64,000 nt of DNA, taken from positions 62,001 to 126,000 of the forward strand of contig NZ_JAQGLB010000022.1 in the NCBI RefSeq assembly GCF_027853965.1, read 5' to 3'. This stretch comes from Saccharopolyspora indica (GTDB taxonomy: Bacteria; Actinomycetota; Actinomycetes; Mycobacteriales; Pseudonocardiaceae). How positions within the stretch are numbered: the stretch's first letter is position 1; each line of letters opens with the position of its first letter. A program made the position numbers and the translations under genes. Shown in pieces: positions 33,640 through 42,662 of this stretch. Below the pieces are notes generated by a model. The model made no database searches, was not told where the DNA came from, and saw only the letters and a program-made list of their open reading frames with translations.

Positions 33640-35847
33640 ATGACGAGATTCGCGGCGCCCAGCGCCGGGGAGCACGACGAGATCCCGGCCGGGTCGGCCG
33701 GCGGGACCAGCACCGGTCCGCAGCCGGCCGGACACCCGTTCCGGGACGCCACCGCATGGCTGATCGGCGGGCTCTCATTACTGGTCAGCGTGCTGTTCCT
33801 GGTGGTGAACCTGGCCTACAACCAGTGGAACTTCATCCCGCCGGTCGACGACGCCTACATCCACCTGCAGTACGCGCGCCAGATCGGCACCGGGCACTTC
33901 CTGCAGTACAACACCGGTGACCCGATCAGCACCGGCGCGAGCAGCCTGCTCTACGTGCTGATCCTCGGCGGCGCCTACGCGCTGGGCGTGACGGGTTCGG
34001 CCTTCCTGCCGTTCGCGATGCTCTTCGGCGTGCTGTGCCTGGCGCTGACCGCCGCGCTGACCTACCGCCTCGGCACCCGGCTCGCCGGTCGCGGCGTCGG
34101 CATCAGCGCCGGTCTGCTGGTCGCGCTGAGCGGCCCGCTGGCCTGGGGCGCCACCAGCGGCATGGAGATCGCGTTCGTCGCCTTCCTGCTCGTCGCGATG
34201 CTGCTGGTGTTCACCGGTGAGCGCGCCGAGAACCGCTTCCGGTGGACGCCCGTGGTCGCGGTGGCCGCGGCGCTGACCCGGACCGAGCTGCTGCTGTTCG
34301 CCGCCGTGCTGAGCGTGGCGATGGTCTGGCACATCGTGGCGCACGCGCGCGGCACCAAGGCCCCGTGGCTGCGCGTGCTCGGCCGGATCCTGTGGATCGG
34401 CCTGCCCGGGTACGCGGCGGTGGCGCAGTTCGCCTTCTACCGGATCGTGACCGGTTCGGCGGAGCAGAACGGCGTGCTGGCCAAGTCGCTGCTGCACATG
34501 CCCGCGGTGTACCCGCTGGAGGTCGCGGACAAGGCGCTGACCAACCTGCGCATCTTCCTGACCGCGTTCACCGGGCTGACCACCTACGACTACGTCTTCC
34601 CCGGTGCGCTGCTGCTCGCGGTCCTCGGCGTGGTCGGGCTGTTCCGCCGCGCCCCGCAGTGGCGCGGGCTGTCGCTGGCCGTCGGCATCGGCGTGGTGCT
34701 GGTGCTGGCGTCGGTGTCCACGCTGGAGTTCGCCGACGTCCACCACATGCGCTACGTGCAGCCGCTGCTGCCGGTCCTGCTGCTGTTCGCCGTCATCGGG
34801 ATCCACTCCGCGGCGCAGCTGTTCCCGACCGGGCGGCGCTCGGTGCTGATCGGCGGTGTCGTGGTGGCGCTGCTGTTCAGCGCTTCCCAGCTGCCCGCCT
34901 GGAGCCTGCGGCAGTCCCAGCAGGCCGCGGGCATCCGGGACCAGCAGGTCACCATCAGCAACTGGATCAAGGGGCACCTGCCGCAGGACGCCGTGGTCGC
35001 GGTCAACGACGTCGGCGCGCCCGCCTACTTCTCCGAGCGCTACATCGTCGACCTGATCGGCCTGGCCACCACCGGCTTCGCCACCCCGAACCTGCACGGT
35101 CCCGGCAGCCTCTACGAGGAGCTGAAGCACCTCCCGCAGGACCGCAGGCCGGACTACTTCGTCATCTTCAACTCGTGGAGCGTGCACGGCCTCGGCGAGG
35201 GCGGCCTGTTCGGCCGCGAGCTGATCACCTTCGAGCTGAAGTCGCCGCGGTTCTCCTACCTCACGCCCAGCGGCGGGTCCGCCTGCCAGGCGGCGCGCTT
35301 CTGCGACAAGGTGACCGTCTACGAAGCCGAGTGGGACGCGCTGGGCTCCGGCGACCTGCCGGTGCAGCAGCCCGCCGGGCAGATCCGCGACCACCTCAAC
35401 GTCGCCGACCTGCGCGACGAGGAGCGGCACGACTACCAGGTCGTGCCCGCCCACCAGGGCTTCCAGCCGCGCACCCACCTGCGCACCATCACCGGCCCGG
35501 ACGGCGGCGACGTGGTGGACAGCGGCAGGCACGTCGTCGGCGGCGAGTCCTTCACCTTCGAGAACCTGGTGCCGAACCAGGAGCTGACGATCGTCGGGCG
35601 CATCGACGCGACCGAACCGGCGGCGGGCGAGCCGACCGGCTCCCGCGCGGTCCAGGTCCGGGCGAACGGCGAAGTGGTGGGCACCTGGGAGTTCGAGGCC
35701 GACCCGCGCGGCTGGGCGGAGACCACCTTCACCATCCCGGCGGAACTGGTCACCGAGCCGACGCTGACCGTCGAACTCGGCCCGTTGCAGGAATTCCTCG
35801 GCCCCTACCCGGACTACGCCGCCTACTCCTACTGGGCCGTCCAGTGA
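33640..35847 (+). CDS. Polytopic membrane protein, ArnT/DUF2029-like glycosyltransferase-type architecture
   Basis: The 735-residue protein has a ~35-residue cytoplasmic tail, about ten membrane helices (to residue ~440) and a large external C-terminal domain ending in a beta-sandwich-like part (FTFENLVPNQELTIVGRIDAT, GTWEFEADPRGWAETTFTIP). After the first helix comes PPVDDAYIHLQYARQIGTGHF, with the acidic DD in the first external loop that is typical of GT-C glycosyltransferases using lipid-linked sugars. It is probably a sugar transferase of the cell envelope; acceptor unknown. The ATG at 33640 has GGAG upstream. A hairpin follows the stop. Confidence 0.8.
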   Translation: MTRFAAPSAGEHDEIPAGSAGGTSTGPQPAGHPFRDATAWLIGGLSLLVSVLFLVVNLAYNQWNFIPPVDDAYIHLQYARQIGTGHFLQYNTGDPISTGASSLLYVLILGGAYALGVTGSAFLPFAMLFGVLCLALTAALTYRLGTRLAGRGVGISAGLLVALSGPLAWGATSGMEIAFVAFLLVAMLLVFTGERAENRFRWTPVVAVAAALTRTELLLFAAVLSVAMVWHIVAHARGTKAPWLRVLGRILWIGLPGYAAVAQFAFYRIVTGSAEQNGVLAKSLLHMPAVYPLEVADKALTNLRIFLTAFTGLTTYDYVFPGALLLAVLGVVGLFRRAPQWRGLSLAVGIGVVLVLASVSTLEFADVHHMRYVQPLLPVLLLFAVIGIHSAAQLFPTGRRSVLIGGVVVALLFSASQLPAWSLRQSQQAAGIRDQQVTISNWIKGHLPQDAVVAVNDVGAPAYFSERYIVDLIGLATTGFATPNLHGPGSLYEELKHLPQDRRPDYFVIFNSWSVHGLGEGGLFGRELITFELKSPRFSYLTPSGGSACQAARFCDKVTVYEAEWDALGSGDLPVQQPAGQIRDHLNVADLRDEERHDYQVVPAHQGFQPRTHLRTITGPDGGDVVDSGRHVVGGESFTFENLVPNQELTIVGRIDATEPAAGEPTGSRAVQVRANGEVVGTWEFEADPRGWAETTFTIPAELVTEPTLTVELGPLQEFLGPYPDYAAYSYWAVQ

Positions 35848-35872
35848 GTCTCTGAGCTGCGAAGATCCCGTT

Positions 35873-35905
35873 CCGAACGCCCCGGCCACCGGTCGGGGCG
35901 TTCGG
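35873..35905 (+). terminator. Terminator hairpin after the membrane protein gene
   Basis: CCGAACGCCCC (35873-35883) pairs with GGGGCGTTCGG (35895-35905), an 11-bp stem with an 11-nt loop, 26 bp after the stop. Confidence 0.8.
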
Positions 35906-36409
35906 CTTCCCGGGTCCGGGCAGGTGGATCGTCCACTGTGCACTCACGGGTCGCTCGGACGGTGGCCCTGCTCGTCGGTCGCTGTGCACGGGCCGCTACG
36001 CTGAGGCAGCGCGTCTAGATCACTTCAGCCCGATCCCGCTCCGCGACTTCACATTCGCGTGATCCGGTCGGGTGCATCATGACGCGATGTGCGGAAATCC
36101 ACTGGATGACCGAGTCGTGCACGATGCGTAACGAAGGGGTTCGCAAGCGGGTGAACAGCCACGAGATGTCAGGCGGGAACCGTCCTGGTGAGCGCGTTTT
36201 TCCCGATGGTGGGCCGAAAGCGGCATCCCCGAACGGCCTATTCGCGGCGTGACGGCACCCGGTCGGCACCACGGTCTCCCGCCACTCCCGAAATCGCAAC
36301 CACTACTTCTGGTGACCATGTCATGTTCTACTCGTACCTGCGCGCCGGATCACCACCGGCGCGCTGAGGTACCGGCCCGACGACACTCCGCGCACTCAGG
36401 GGTAAAGAG
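35906..36409. other. Long leader region ahead of the secretion-like operon
   Basis: About 500 bp with lower GC than average and no convincing gene; a 94-codon minus-strand frame (36015-36299) lacks recognisable features. A 9-bp hairpin GCGCGCCGG-N7-CCGGCGCGC at 36340-36364 lies 45 bp before the first gene and may regulate the operon. I see no integration site or tRNA gene here. Confidence 0.5.
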
Positions 36410-36706
36410 ATGATCGCCACGTCGCTGGACACACTGGCGCAACTGGACGTACTGGCGCAACAACCGGGACAGCTGGGCACCGGCGGCATTCAGGGCTGGA
36501 TCCTCGAGAACCTGCTCCCGCTGCTGCTGCTGACCGTCGCGATCCTGCTGCTGTGGCTGGGTGGCGGGAAGGGCGACAACGCCGGAGTCATGCGGCGCGT
36601 CGGCGGTGTCATCGTCGCGCTGGCGATCATCGGTCTCGCCGTCACCACCAACGCCGGGGTCAACATCGGGACGTTCATCGCCGGCCTGTTCAGCTCCGGG
36701 GGCTGA
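36410..36706 (+). CDS. Small two-helix membrane protein, VirB2-pilin-like by layout
   Basis: The 98-residue protein has a short polar N-terminus and two hydrophobic helices (about residues 33-52 and 64-82) joined by a charged loop (GGGKGDNAGVMRRVG), ending GLFSSGG. Size, two helices and position directly before the VirB3/VirB4-like genes recall the pilin-like VirB2/TrbC subunits, but sequence alone does not prove this, and no signal cleavage site is clear. First gene of the operon; three bases separate its stop from the next start. Confidence 0.6.
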   Translation: MIATSLDTLAQLDVLAQQPGQLGTGGIQGWILENLLPLLLLTVAILLLWLGGGKGDNAGVMRRVGGVIVALAIIGLAVTTNAGVNIGTFIAGLFSSGG

Positions 36707-36709
36707 CCA

Positions 36710-37267
36710 GTGCGAATACGCACCGACGACGAGATCTACCGGGTCGACGCGGTCTGGCTCGGACCACCGCGGGCCACCTTCCCGTGGCGCGCGCGCTACG
36801 TCGCCTGGGGCGTGGGCATCGTGGTGTTCCTGATCGTGCTCGGGGTGGAACGCCGGATGAACATCGGCTTCGGCTTCTTCTCCACCGCCTGGGCGGTGGT
36901 CATCACGGTCGTGCTCACCCGGATCATCTGCGCGAAGATCGGTCACGAGCGGCCGCTCGGCGCGGTGATGACGATGTGGCTGCGCGAGCTCACCGCTCCC
37001 CGGGCGAAGAACTCCGGCGCGGGCGGTGCGGCCAGCGCGGCGCGGATCAGGGTGCAGGCCCAGCGGCCCCGCCCGAAGCCGAAGTCCGCTGGTCGGCGCA
37101 AGGCGCCGAAGCAGCAGGCCCAGCGCGGCCGACCCCAGCAGCAGCGGCAGCAGCCGCCTCCGCAGCGGCCCGTCCGGTCCGGGAAACCGGCGGCCCGCAG
37201 CACGGTCCCCAGCAGGCGAGCGCGTAGCAAGGAGGTTCGCGGTGTTCGGTCGCCGGCGAGGCCGTGA
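36710..37267 (+). CDS. Two-helix membrane protein with basic tail, VirB3/PrgI-like by position
   Basis: The 185-residue protein has two close helices (YVAWGVGIVVFLIVLGV and FSTAWAVVITVVLTRIICAKIG), then from about residue 95 a disordered tail very rich in Arg, Lys, Gln and Pro. The two-helix hairpin just before a VirB4-like ATPase is the usual place and shape for VirB3/PrgI. The basic tail is not typical and might touch DNA or acidic lipids. GTG start; its 3' end overlaps the ATPase gene by 26 bp, so the two are translated together. Confidence 0.6.
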   Translation: MRIRTDDEIYRVDAVWLGPPRATFPWRARYVAWGVGIVVFLIVLGVERRMNIGFGFFSTAWAVVITVVLTRIICAKIGHERPLGAVMTMWLRELTAPRAKNSGAGGAASAARIRVQAQRPRPKPKSAGRRKAPKQQAQRGRPQQQRQQPPPQRPVRSGKPAARSTVPSRRARSKEVRGVRSPARP

Positions 37268-40124
37268 GCGCAACACGCAACAGGTCCCGGGTCCCCGCGG
37301 TTCGAACGGCAAGGTCCGCAGTCCCAAGGGGAATCCCGGCAAACGCGGCCGCACACCGGGTGACGAGCAGTCGATCCCGACCTACACGCCGTCCATCGCG
37401 GCGCGGTCCATCGACGGTCACCTGCTGCGCACCGGCCAGGACGTGTTCGCCTGGTACCGGCTCTCCCCGCAGCGCTGGTCGTTCCGCTCGGACTCCCAGC
37501 GCCAGGACCTGATCGCCGCGATCGCCGGCCAGTACGCCGAACTGCAGGGCCGCTGGATGCACCTGCGGGTGACCAACCGGCCCTACCCGATCCGGATGTG
37601 GGCCGAGGCGCACGTGCACAACGCGCGCAACCCCGTCCCGGACACCCCCGGCGCGCTGACCTTCGACGACTACATGGTCGGCGAGCAGCAGCAGCTGATG
37701 GGCCGGTCGATGGCGGAGAAGGAGGTCTACCTGGGCGTCCAGGTGCAGACCCGCAACGTCGTGGACCGAGCCGTGGAGCGCGCCGCGCCGCTGCTGCGCA
37801 AGGTGTTCCCGGAAGCGGTGGACGCCGAGCTCATCGCGCTGGACAGCGAGATCGAGCACCTCGACCAGGTCATCGGCTCGGCCGGGCTCGACGGCCGCCC
37901 GGTGACCGCCGAGGAGATCTCCTGGCTGATGCACCGCTCGTGCTCGCTCGGCCTGCCCGCGCCGCGCAACATGCCCGCGGTGCCCGGCGCCCCGTGGGAA
38001 CCCGAGGACCTCGCGTCGTTCACCGACGCCTCCGACATGCACCAGGACCCGTACGCGCCGACGGTCACCGTCCGCGGCCGCACCGGGTCCAACGCGGGCA
38101 TCGTCCGGCACCTCGCGGTGCTCACCGTCGGGCAGACCCACGGCCTGCAGATCCCCGAGATCGACGACCCGTGGATGCAGCACTCCGACCGGATGCCCGC
38201 GCCGGTGGAGTGGTCCGCGCGGATCTACGTGCGGCGCCCGGAGGACGTCGGCGGCGAGCTGCAGCGCCAGATGAACAAGGTGCGCTCGCAGGTCCGGCAC
38301 TACACCGAGGAGCACGGCCTGGAGCCGCCGACCTCGCTGGCCCGGCAGGCCAACCGGGTGCTGGAGGTCGACGACGAGATGACCTCCGGGTTCACCGCGC
38401 TGGCCACCAGGGTCAAGTCCTGGTGGCGGCTGTCGGTGTCCGGGCCCACCGAGCGCGACGCGCTGCGCCTGGCCCAGCAGGTCCTCGACCTGTACAAGCC
38501 GAAGATCGCCATCGAGCACCCCGAAGCGCAGTACGCGCTGGCCCGCGAGTTCATCCCGGGCGAGCCGCTGGCCAACAGCGCCTACCTGCGCCGCGGTTCG
38601 GTGGTGTGGGCGGCATCGGCCGTCCCGCAGGCCACCGCGGAGGTCGGCGACCGGCGCGGCATCCTGCTCGGCGAGACCTGCACCGCCACCCGGCGCCCGG
38701 TCGCCTGGGACCCGTGGATGGCCCAGGAGGTCCGCGACGCCTCCGGTCTGACGGCCATCGTCGCCGGTCTCGGTGGCGGGAAGTCGTTCCTCGGCGGCGG
38801 CACCGTCTACAAGACGTTGCGCTCCGGGGCGCACTGGACGCTGCTGGACCCCTCGGGGCCGCTGGCCGCGCTGTGCGAACTGCCCGAACTGCGGCCCTAC
38901 GCGCGGCCGATCAACCTGCTCAACGCCCAGCCCGGCATCCTCAACCCGTACCGGGTGGTCGCCGAGCCGGAGCTGGAGCACTTCGTCGACGAGGACGACC
39001 CGGAGCGCAGCTGGCGGCGCGAGCGCGCGCTGGCCGCCGCCACCCGTCGTCGCCTGGTGCTCGACGTGCTGACCGGGCTGCTGCCCTACGAGGTGGCCCG
39101 GCTGCCGCAGACCCGGATCGTGCTGCTGCGCGCGGTCCGCGCGGTCGGCGGTCGCCCCGACGCGCACCCGGGCATGGTCTTCGAGGCGCTGCGCCGCGAC
39201 GCCAGCGAGCACCACGAGCACGCCGTCGTGGTGGCCGACTTCCTGGACGAGATCCGGGAGCGGATGTCGCTGCTGATCCCGGAGATCAACGCCGACCCGT
39301 ACTCCGAGCGCCGCGAGGACCGGCTCACCGTGCTGACCATGGCGGGCCTGGCGCTGCCCAAGGACGGCGTCGGGCGCGAGCACTGGACCGACGCCGAAGC
39401 GCTCGGCGTGGAGATGCTCAACCTCGCCGCCTGGCTGACCCAGCGGTCGATCTACGAGCGGCCCAAGAACGAGCGCAAGGGCGTGTGGATCGACGAGGCG
39501 TTCTTCCTCTCCGAGGTGCCGACCGGTCGCGTGCTGATGAACCGGTTCGCCCGCGACTCCCGGAAGTGGAACGTCCGCGTCCTGCTGTCCAGCCAGATCC
39601 CGGCCGACTTCCTGCGCATCCAGGGCTTCGTGTCGCTGCTGGACTCGGTGTTCATCGGGCGCCTGGACGACGAGCACGCGCAGGCCGACGCGCTGCGGCT
39701 GCTCAAGGTGCCGGTCGGCGCCGGCTACGAGCAGGTGGTGGCCGCTCTCGGCCGCCGGCCCGGCCCGGCCCGCAACAGCACCGAGCGCGACCGCTCGCCG
39801 CGGCAGTTCATCTTCGGCGACGGTGCGGGCGGCGTGGAGAAGATCCGCATCGACTTCTCCGGACCGCACCTGGAGCACCTGCGCAACGCGCTGGACACCA
39901 CGCCGGCCGCCGACGAGGACGTGGAACCGCGCGCGCTGCAACCGGCGGCCGGGGCCAACTCCGACTCCGCCGCGCCCGCGCTCCGGCCGGCCGCGGACTA
40001 CCAGGAAGATCTCGACGAGACCTTCGACGAATTCGAGCTCGAAACCGTCGGCATCGGATATGGCGATGACGGCAGCGACCGCTCGACCCCCGGGGGCGAG
40101 CGGGGTGGGGAAGACGCCCGGTGA
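37242..40124 (+). CDS. VirB4/TraC-like conjugation-type ATPase
   Basis: The 960-residue ATPase has an N-terminal VirB4-like domain, then Walker A GLGGGKS (K514, S515), Walker B GVWIDEAFF (D751, E752) and the downstream VLLSSQIPADFL block of the FtsK/HerA-VirB4 superfamily. VirB4 proteins power assembly and transfer in type IV secretion. The last ~80 residues are acidic and low in complexity (DEDVEP, EDLDETFDEFELE), complementary in charge to the basic tail of the preceding protein. The GTG at 37242 with AAGGAGG seven bases upstream is far better than the longer upstream frame. The stop overlaps the next gene start by 4 bp. Confidence 0.9.
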   Translation: MFGRRRGRERNTQQVPGPRGSNGKVRSPKGNPGKRGRTPGDEQSIPTYTPSIAARSIDGHLLRTGQDVFAWYRLSPQRWSFRSDSQRQDLIAAIAGQYAELQGRWMHLRVTNRPYPIRMWAEAHVHNARNPVPDTPGALTFDDYMVGEQQQLMGRSMAEKEVYLGVQVQTRNVVDRAVERAAPLLRKVFPEAVDAELIALDSEIEHLDQVIGSAGLDGRPVTAEEISWLMHRSCSLGLPAPRNMPAVPGAPWEPEDLASFTDASDMHQDPYAPTVTVRGRTGSNAGIVRHLAVLTVGQTHGLQIPEIDDPWMQHSDRMPAPVEWSARIYVRRPEDVGGELQRQMNKVRSQVRHYTEEHGLEPPTSLARQANRVLEVDDEMTSGFTALATRVKSWWRLSVSGPTERDALRLAQQVLDLYKPKIAIEHPEAQYALAREFIPGEPLANSAYLRRGSVVWAASAVPQATAEVGDRRGILLGETCTATRRPVAWDPWMAQEVRDASGLTAIVAGLGGGKSFLGGGTVYKTLRSGAHWTLLDPSGPLAALCELPELRPYARPINLLNAQPGILNPYRVVAEPELEHFVDEDDPERSWRRERALAAATRRRLVLDVLTGLLPYEVARLPQTRIVLLRAVRAVGGRPDAHPGMVFEALRRDASEHHEHAVVVADFLDEIRERMSLLIPEINADPYSERREDRLTVLTMAGLALPKDGVGREHWTDAEALGVEMLNLAAWLTQRSIYERPKNERKGVWIDEAFFLSEVPTGRVLMNRFARDSRKWNVRVLLSSQIPADFLRIQGFVSLLDSVFIGRLDDEHAQADALRLLKVPVGAGYEQVVAALGRRPGPARNSTERDRSPRQFIFGDGAGGVEKIRIDFSGPHLEHLRNALDTTPAADEDVEPRALQPAAGANSDSAAPALRPAADYQEDLDETFDEFELETVGIGYGDDGSDRSTPGGERGGEDAR

Positions 40125-42022
40125 TCGCGTTGCTGGCGGTCGCGCTGGCCGCGGTGATCGTGGTGGTGCTGCGGCGCCGCCGCAAGGGACGTGACCGGGC
40201 GAAGCGCGGCGCGTTCGCGCTGGTCGCCGGGCTGCTCGCACTCCAGGCGCTGATCGGTGCCCCGGCCTTCGGCCAGCCGTTCAACTGCAAGGAAGCACCG
40301 AACCCCGAACGCCCCGGCTCCGGCATGGTCGGCGCGCTGGACCCTGCGCCGATCGGTGTCGGTGTCCCGGGTAGTGCCTACGACGAGGTTGGCTACGCCG
40401 GGCTGGTCTGGCACACCTATGACCTGGGCTGCGGCCCGCAGGGTGTGACAAACCCGAACGCCACGGTCGACACGTGGGTGGGCAACGAGCTGTTCAACGT
40501 CGCCAAGGTTCTGGTCGGCGCCACGAACGGTCTGCACTACGCGCTGCTCGACGGCGATCTCATGAATCCGCTGGACGAAATGATCGCCACCGGCACCGTG
40601 GCGCTCTACGACAGCGTGTTCACACCCTGGTTCGGCCTGGTCGCGCTGGTGCTGGCGATCGTGCTGTTCCGCTACATCTGGACCGGTGACCTGGCGTCCA
40701 TCGGCAAGCGGGGGATGTGGGCGCTGGCCGGGCTCTGGTTCGCTTCCGCGACCTACCTGACCCCGCTGGTGTACACGCACGCCCTCGACGACGTCCTGAT
40801 CACCGGGACGTCGGCGGTGCAGGCTGGATTCCTGGAAGAGGTGGGCGTTGACGAGGCCAATGCACTGCCGACGTTGCTGCACGACCAGGTCGTCTACCGC
40901 AACTGGCTGAGCGGCGAGTTCGGTACCCCCGACTCACCGCAGGCCAAGGAACTCGGTCGTGACTTGCTTCGCGCCCAGTCGTGGACCAAGCAGGAGGCCA
41001 AAGACGGTGCCGATGCGGGTTCGACGGAGCCGAAGAAGCAGGCCTTTCAAGACGTCGCGGGCAAGCTCAGCGGTTCCAGCGCCTACGGCTACTTCCAGGG
41101 TGTGGACGGCAGCCGCGTCGGTGCCGGAATGCTGGCCACCGTGCAAGCCTTCGCCTACGCGTCGTTCCAGCTGCTGGCCAAAGCCACCATCCTGCTCGCT
41201 CAGGTACTGCTCCGGGTGCTGATTCTCGCCGGGCCGCTGATCGGCTTGGTCGCACTGCTCTACCACCAGGTCCTGCGCACCATTGGCCGAGTCGCCGGGG
41301 CGGCGGTGCTGAACGTGGTGATGGTGGCCGCCATGGCCGGGTTGCACACGCTGATCCTGACCTGGATCTTCGACCCGGCGCGCGGATTCGCCCCGCTGGT
41401 CCAGATCCTGCTGGCGTCGCTGGTGACCGCGGTGTTCCTGATGGTGGCCAAGCCGGTCCGGCGGATCGGGCAGATGGTCCAGCTGTCGGTCGGCACCGTC
41501 GGCCGCGCGGTGCCGCGCGCACCGCAGGGCATCTTCTCCCGGTTCCGGCGCGGGCGGTCGCAGGACGACGAGACGGGCAACTTCTGGGATCGCGCGCGGG
41601 GCATGGATCCCGACGCCGAGTACACCGAGGACTCGCGCGAACGGTGGCGCGCCCGGCCCGAAGCCCAGCACCCTTCGACGGTCGCGGCCACCGCGCAGCG
41701 GCTGGACCGCGGGGCGCCCGCGGTGGCGGCAGGCGCCGCTGCCGCGCTGCCCGTGGCGGCGACGCCGCGACGGCCGGGCGGCATGCCCGCGCTGCCGGAA
41801 GCGCGCAGCACCAGCCGGGTCGTGGACACCAACCCGGTGGCGGACGCCAAGTGGGACGGCGTCGACGAGGACCCGGTGCTGATCCCGTCGCGCACGGCCG
41901 GCTCCCCGATCCCCGGACCGGAGCCCGCAACTCCGCGGCGAGCGGAGATGGAGGTCGTGGCGGGACGCCCGGTCTACGTGGTCTACCGCCCGTCCAGAGG
42001 CCTCGAGGTGGCCGATGGTTGA
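40121..42022 (+). CDS. VirB6/TrbL-like polytopic membrane protein
   Basis: The 633-residue protein begins with a helix and RRRRKGRDRAKR, then a second helix and an external region with two cysteines (FNCKEAPN, DLGCGPQG). Five to six more helices follow, grouped at ~165-215 and ~345-450, then a long polar tail (from ~470) rich in Arg, Glu, Pro. VirB6/TrbL proteins form the inner-membrane channel of type IV secretion; topology and place after VirB4 fit. Start GTG at 40121 overlaps the ATPase stop. The 3' end overlaps the small ORF by 8 bp. Confidence 0.75.
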   Translation: MIALLAVALAAVIVVVLRRRRKGRDRAKRGAFALVAGLLALQALIGAPAFGQPFNCKEAPNPERPGSGMVGALDPAPIGVGVPGSAYDEVGYAGLVWHTYDLGCGPQGVTNPNATVDTWVGNELFNVAKVLVGATNGLHYALLDGDLMNPLDEMIATGTVALYDSVFTPWFGLVALVLAIVLFRYIWTGDLASIGKRGMWALAGLWFASATYLTPLVYTHALDDVLITGTSAVQAGFLEEVGVDEANALPTLLHDQVVYRNWLSGEFGTPDSPQAKELGRDLLRAQSWTKQEAKDGADAGSTEPKKQAFQDVAGKLSGSSAYGYFQGVDGSRVGAGMLATVQAFAYASFQLLAKATILLAQVLLRVLILAGPLIGLVALLYHQVLRTIGRVAGAAVLNVVMVAAMAGLHTLILTWIFDPARGFAPLVQILLASLVTAVFLMVAKPVRRIGQMVQLSVGTVGRAVPRAPQGIFSRFRRGRSQDDETGNFWDRARGMDPDAEYTEDSRERWRARPEAQHPSTVAATAQRLDRGAPAVAAGAAAALPVAATPRRPGGMPALPEARSTSRVVDTNPVADAKWDGVDEDPVLIPSRTAGSPIPGPEPATPRRAEMEVVAGRPVYVVYRPSRGLEVADG

Positions 42023-42086
42023 GGGCATGATCATGCGGGCGGCTGAGCGCCGCCGGGCCGAGGACAGCCGGAAGAAGGGGGCCTGA
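42015..42086 (+). CDS. 23-codon ORF coupled between two secretion-like genes
   Basis: ATG at 42015 lies inside the end of the VirB6-like gene (8-bp overlap), and the TGA at 42084-42086 shares its last base with the start of the next gene (TGATG). The peptide, MVEGMIMRAAERRRAEDSRK followed by KGA, would be a short basic helix. It may simply pass ribosomes to the next gene (coupling) or be a true micro-protein. No strong ribosome site is seen other than GGTGGCC upstream. Confidence 0.45.
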   Translation: MVEGMIMRAAERRRAEDSRKKGA

Positions 42087-42661
42087 TGCCGATCCGGACG
42101 CACCGCGGGCGAGCTGCGGTGTACCGCAGGTTGTGGGGCTGGCCGCTGCGCTCGCCCAAGCACCTGGCCGCGGCGGTGGTCGCGCTCGCCGCGGTGGCGA
42201 CGCTGGTCGGTTTCGTGCTCCCCGAACCGCCGCCGAGCCAGAACTTGGCCGAACCGGCCACCACCGAACCGCCCGCGCACTCCGCGGTCGTCCCGAGCCC
42301 GACCAAGGCCCCGCCGACCATCTCGGTGCCCGCGGACCCGCCCGCGCAGACCGCGCCCGATCCCGCCGGCGTGGCGGTGGTCGAGGAGTGGGGCAAGGCG
42401 TGGGTGGACCACCCGGTCGGCGCGGACCGCCAGCAGTGGCTGGCCAAGCTGCGGCCCTACACCACCGACGAGTTCATCACCGAGATGGCCTCGGTGGACC
42501 CCGCGAACGCGGGCAACGTGATCACCGGCGCGGCGACCGCGGTCAGCTCGACCGAGGGCGCGATGCAGGTGAGCCTGCCCACCGACATCGGCGTGCTCCA
42601 GGTGACCGTGACCAAGACCAGGTTCGGTTGGCGAGTGGCCCAGTACGACAAGGAAGGCTGA
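42086..42661 (+). CDS. Single-pass membrane protein, VirB8/TcpC-like
   Basis: The 191-residue protein has a basic N-terminus, one membrane helix (HLAAAVVALAAVATLVGFVL), a Pro/Thr-rich linker (~residues 50-95) and an external domain of ~95 residues (VVEEWGKAWVDHPVGADRQQWLAKLRPYTTDEFI...GVLQVTVTKTRFGWRVAQYDKEG). The helix plus NTF2-like external domain is the layout of VirB8/TcpC-type conjugation proteins. The ATG shares a base with the preceding stop. It is followed immediately by the wall-hydrolase gene. Confidence 0.65.
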   Translation: MPIRTHRGRAAVYRRLWGWPLRSPKHLAAAVVALAAVATLVGFVLPEPPPSQNLAEPATTEPPAHSAVVPSPTKAPPTISVPADPPAQTAPDPAGVAVVEEWGKAWVDHPVGADRQQWLAKLRPYTTDEFITEMASVDPANAGNVITGAATAVSSTEGAMQVSLPTDIGVLQVTVTKTRFGWRVAQYDKEG

Positions 42662-42662
42662 C

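Noticed and set aside
36015-36299. 94-codon minus-strand ORF before the secretion-like operon
   Set aside because: No ribosome site, no recognisable features and unusual composition; treated as intergenic.
37047-40241. 1064-codon minus-strand frame
   Set aside because: Shadow of the VirB4-like gene; Gly/Arg/Val-rich with no motif.
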